A stretch of DNA of 6,536 nt from Chromatiales bacterium (GTDB taxonomy: Bacteria > Pseudomonadota > Gammaproteobacteria > UBA6429 > Thiohalophilaceae). Of the stretch, positions 6,232 through 6,536 are shown one piece after another. Position numbers and translations under genes: made by a program. Below the pieces are notes generated by a model that ran no database searches, was not told the origin of the DNA, and was given only the letters and a program-made list of their open reading frames with translations. Each line of letters begins with the position of its first letter. The stretch's first letter is position 1. The DNA is taken from assembly GCA_027001895.1 (NCBI GenBank), contig JALTLP010000103.1:1-6536 (forward strand), in the 5' to 3' direction.

Positions 6232-6277
6232 AACAAGATTGCTGCATCGCTTACACTTTTAGCAATGACACGAAAAA
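6232..6277 (-). repeat. Right terminal REP-like palindrome (inverted copy)
   Basis: On the minus strand this reads TTTTTCGTGTCATTG... to ...GCAGCAATCTTGTT, the inverted counterpart of 5433-5477. It begins only three bases past the stop codon of the PstS-like gene. A run of eight T on the minus strand lies just after that stop, but no hairpin precedes the run. Confidence 0.65.
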
Positions 6278-6280
6278 AAA

Positions 6281-6536
6281 TTACAAAACCCCGAACCCAT
6301 ACACCAACATTTTCGCCTGTAAGGCAGGTGCATCTTTATAAGGTACGGTGTTGTTATCACGAATAATTTTGCGCCCTTCTTTGGAAACCACAAACTTTAT
6401 AAAATCTCTAACTTTTTTCGATGGTGACGGGTTGGTTACAAGATAGAGTGGCCGATATAAAGAGTACTTGCCTTGTGCAACATTCTTATACGAAGGGATC
6501 TTGCCATCAAAACCAATAATTTTTACATTGCGTTTA
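6281..6536 (-). CDS. PstS-like ABC transporter substrate-binding protein, C-terminal part
   Basis: The last 84 codons are present and the 5' end lies beyond the window. The frame on the minus strand gives KRNVKIIGFDGKIPSYKNVA, then QGKYSLYRPLYLVTNPSPSK, and continues to the stop TAA at 6281-6283. The order DG-x-x-PS-x-x-NV-x-x-G-x-Y-x-L-x-RPLYLVT, then F-I-x-F-V-x-S-x-x-G-x-x-I-I and VPY is typical of the C-terminal lobe of PstS-family periplasmic proteins that capture phosphate or similar oxyanions for an ABC importer. The ligand-binding loops are mostly in the missing N-terminal part, so phosphate specificity cannot be confirmed. The gene is convergent with zapE, and its stop abuts the repeat block. 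Confidence 0.82.
   Translation of the reverse strand, partial: KRNVKIIGFDGKIPSYKNVAQGKYSLYRPLYLVTNPSPSKKVRDFIKFVVSKEGRKIIRDNNTVPYKDAPALQAKMLVYGFGVL

Larger units (their letters stand above)
5433..6277. repeat. Composite palindromic repeat block (candidate non-autonomous element), no gene
   Basis: This 845-bp block fills most of the gap between the 3' ends of zapE and the PstS-like gene. I found no credible coding sequence in it. Its outer 15 bases are inverted copies matching at 14 of 15 positions (5433-5447 and 6263-6277), and the similarity continues loosely for about 45 bp at each end. The order from the left is: terminal REP-like palindrome, partial GCGC-hairpin module, ACTTTCTTGT hairpin, core of about 420 bp rich in stem-loops, GTGACTTTTG hairpin, full module, REP-like palindrome, full module, short palindrome, terminal REP-like palindrome. 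The right-hand units are inverted relative to the left. It carries no transposase, so any movement would need a helper in trans. It could instead be an accumulation of separate REP-type insertions. Its position between convergent 3' ends is usual for such elements. Confidence 0.75.

Noticed and set aside
5433..6277. CRISPR array
   Set aside because: The repeats are too few, unequal in spacing, present in both orientations and individually palindromic; there are no regular spacers and no cas genes.

Overview
The window looks like a chromosomal segment from a gammaproteobacterium of moderate-to-low GC content. The evidence is a full-length RapA (HepA-type RNA polymerase recycling ATPase), a ZapE/AFG1-type cell-division ATPase, a MipA/OmpV-family outer-membrane protein, and a noncoding block of dispersed palindromic repeats of a kind I recall as widespread in gammaproteobacterial genomes. 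I cannot name the genus from the sequence alone.

Layout. Positions 1-159 (minus) hold the N-terminal end of a small exported, His/Arg-rich protein; its promoter region at about 200-234 carries an 11-bp-period direct repeat typical of response-regulator sites. Positions 277-3174 (minus) encode RapA. Positions 3297-4133 (minus) encode a MipA/OmpV-family outer-membrane protein, 122 bp upstream of rapA and on the same strand, so read-through is possible. The 143-bp gap 4134-4276 is a divergent promoter region with a clear TATAAT for zapE (4277-5389, plus). At the right edge, 6281-6536 (minus) is the C-terminal 84 residues of a PstS-like phosphate-type ABC transporter substrate-binding protein.

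The most unusual part is the roughly 890-bp gap between the convergent zapE and PstS-like genes. It holds no convincing gene, but nearly all of it (5433-6277) is ordered repeat structure. The outer ends are about 45-bp inverted copies of a GATTGC...GCAATGACA palindromic element. Inside them lie copies of a hairpin-rich TCGCC...GGCGAAAT module (two near-identical 59-mers on the right, an inverted 28-bp partial copy on the left), then hairpins of the form ACTTTyTTG...CAArAAAGT. A core of about 420 bp between those hairpins contains further stem-loops, including one pair of mutually exclusive helices and a nested 120-nt inverted repeat. The whole resembles a composite, non-autonomous palindromic element (REP/MITE-like) lodged between two 3' ends.

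Functional links. The four genes are not an obvious pathway. They are housekeeping or envelope functions: transcription recycling (RapA), division and envelope stress (ZapE), the outer membrane (MipA/OmpV) and phosphate-type solute binding (PstS-like). No phage, CRISPR, toxin-antitoxin or defence genes are visible.
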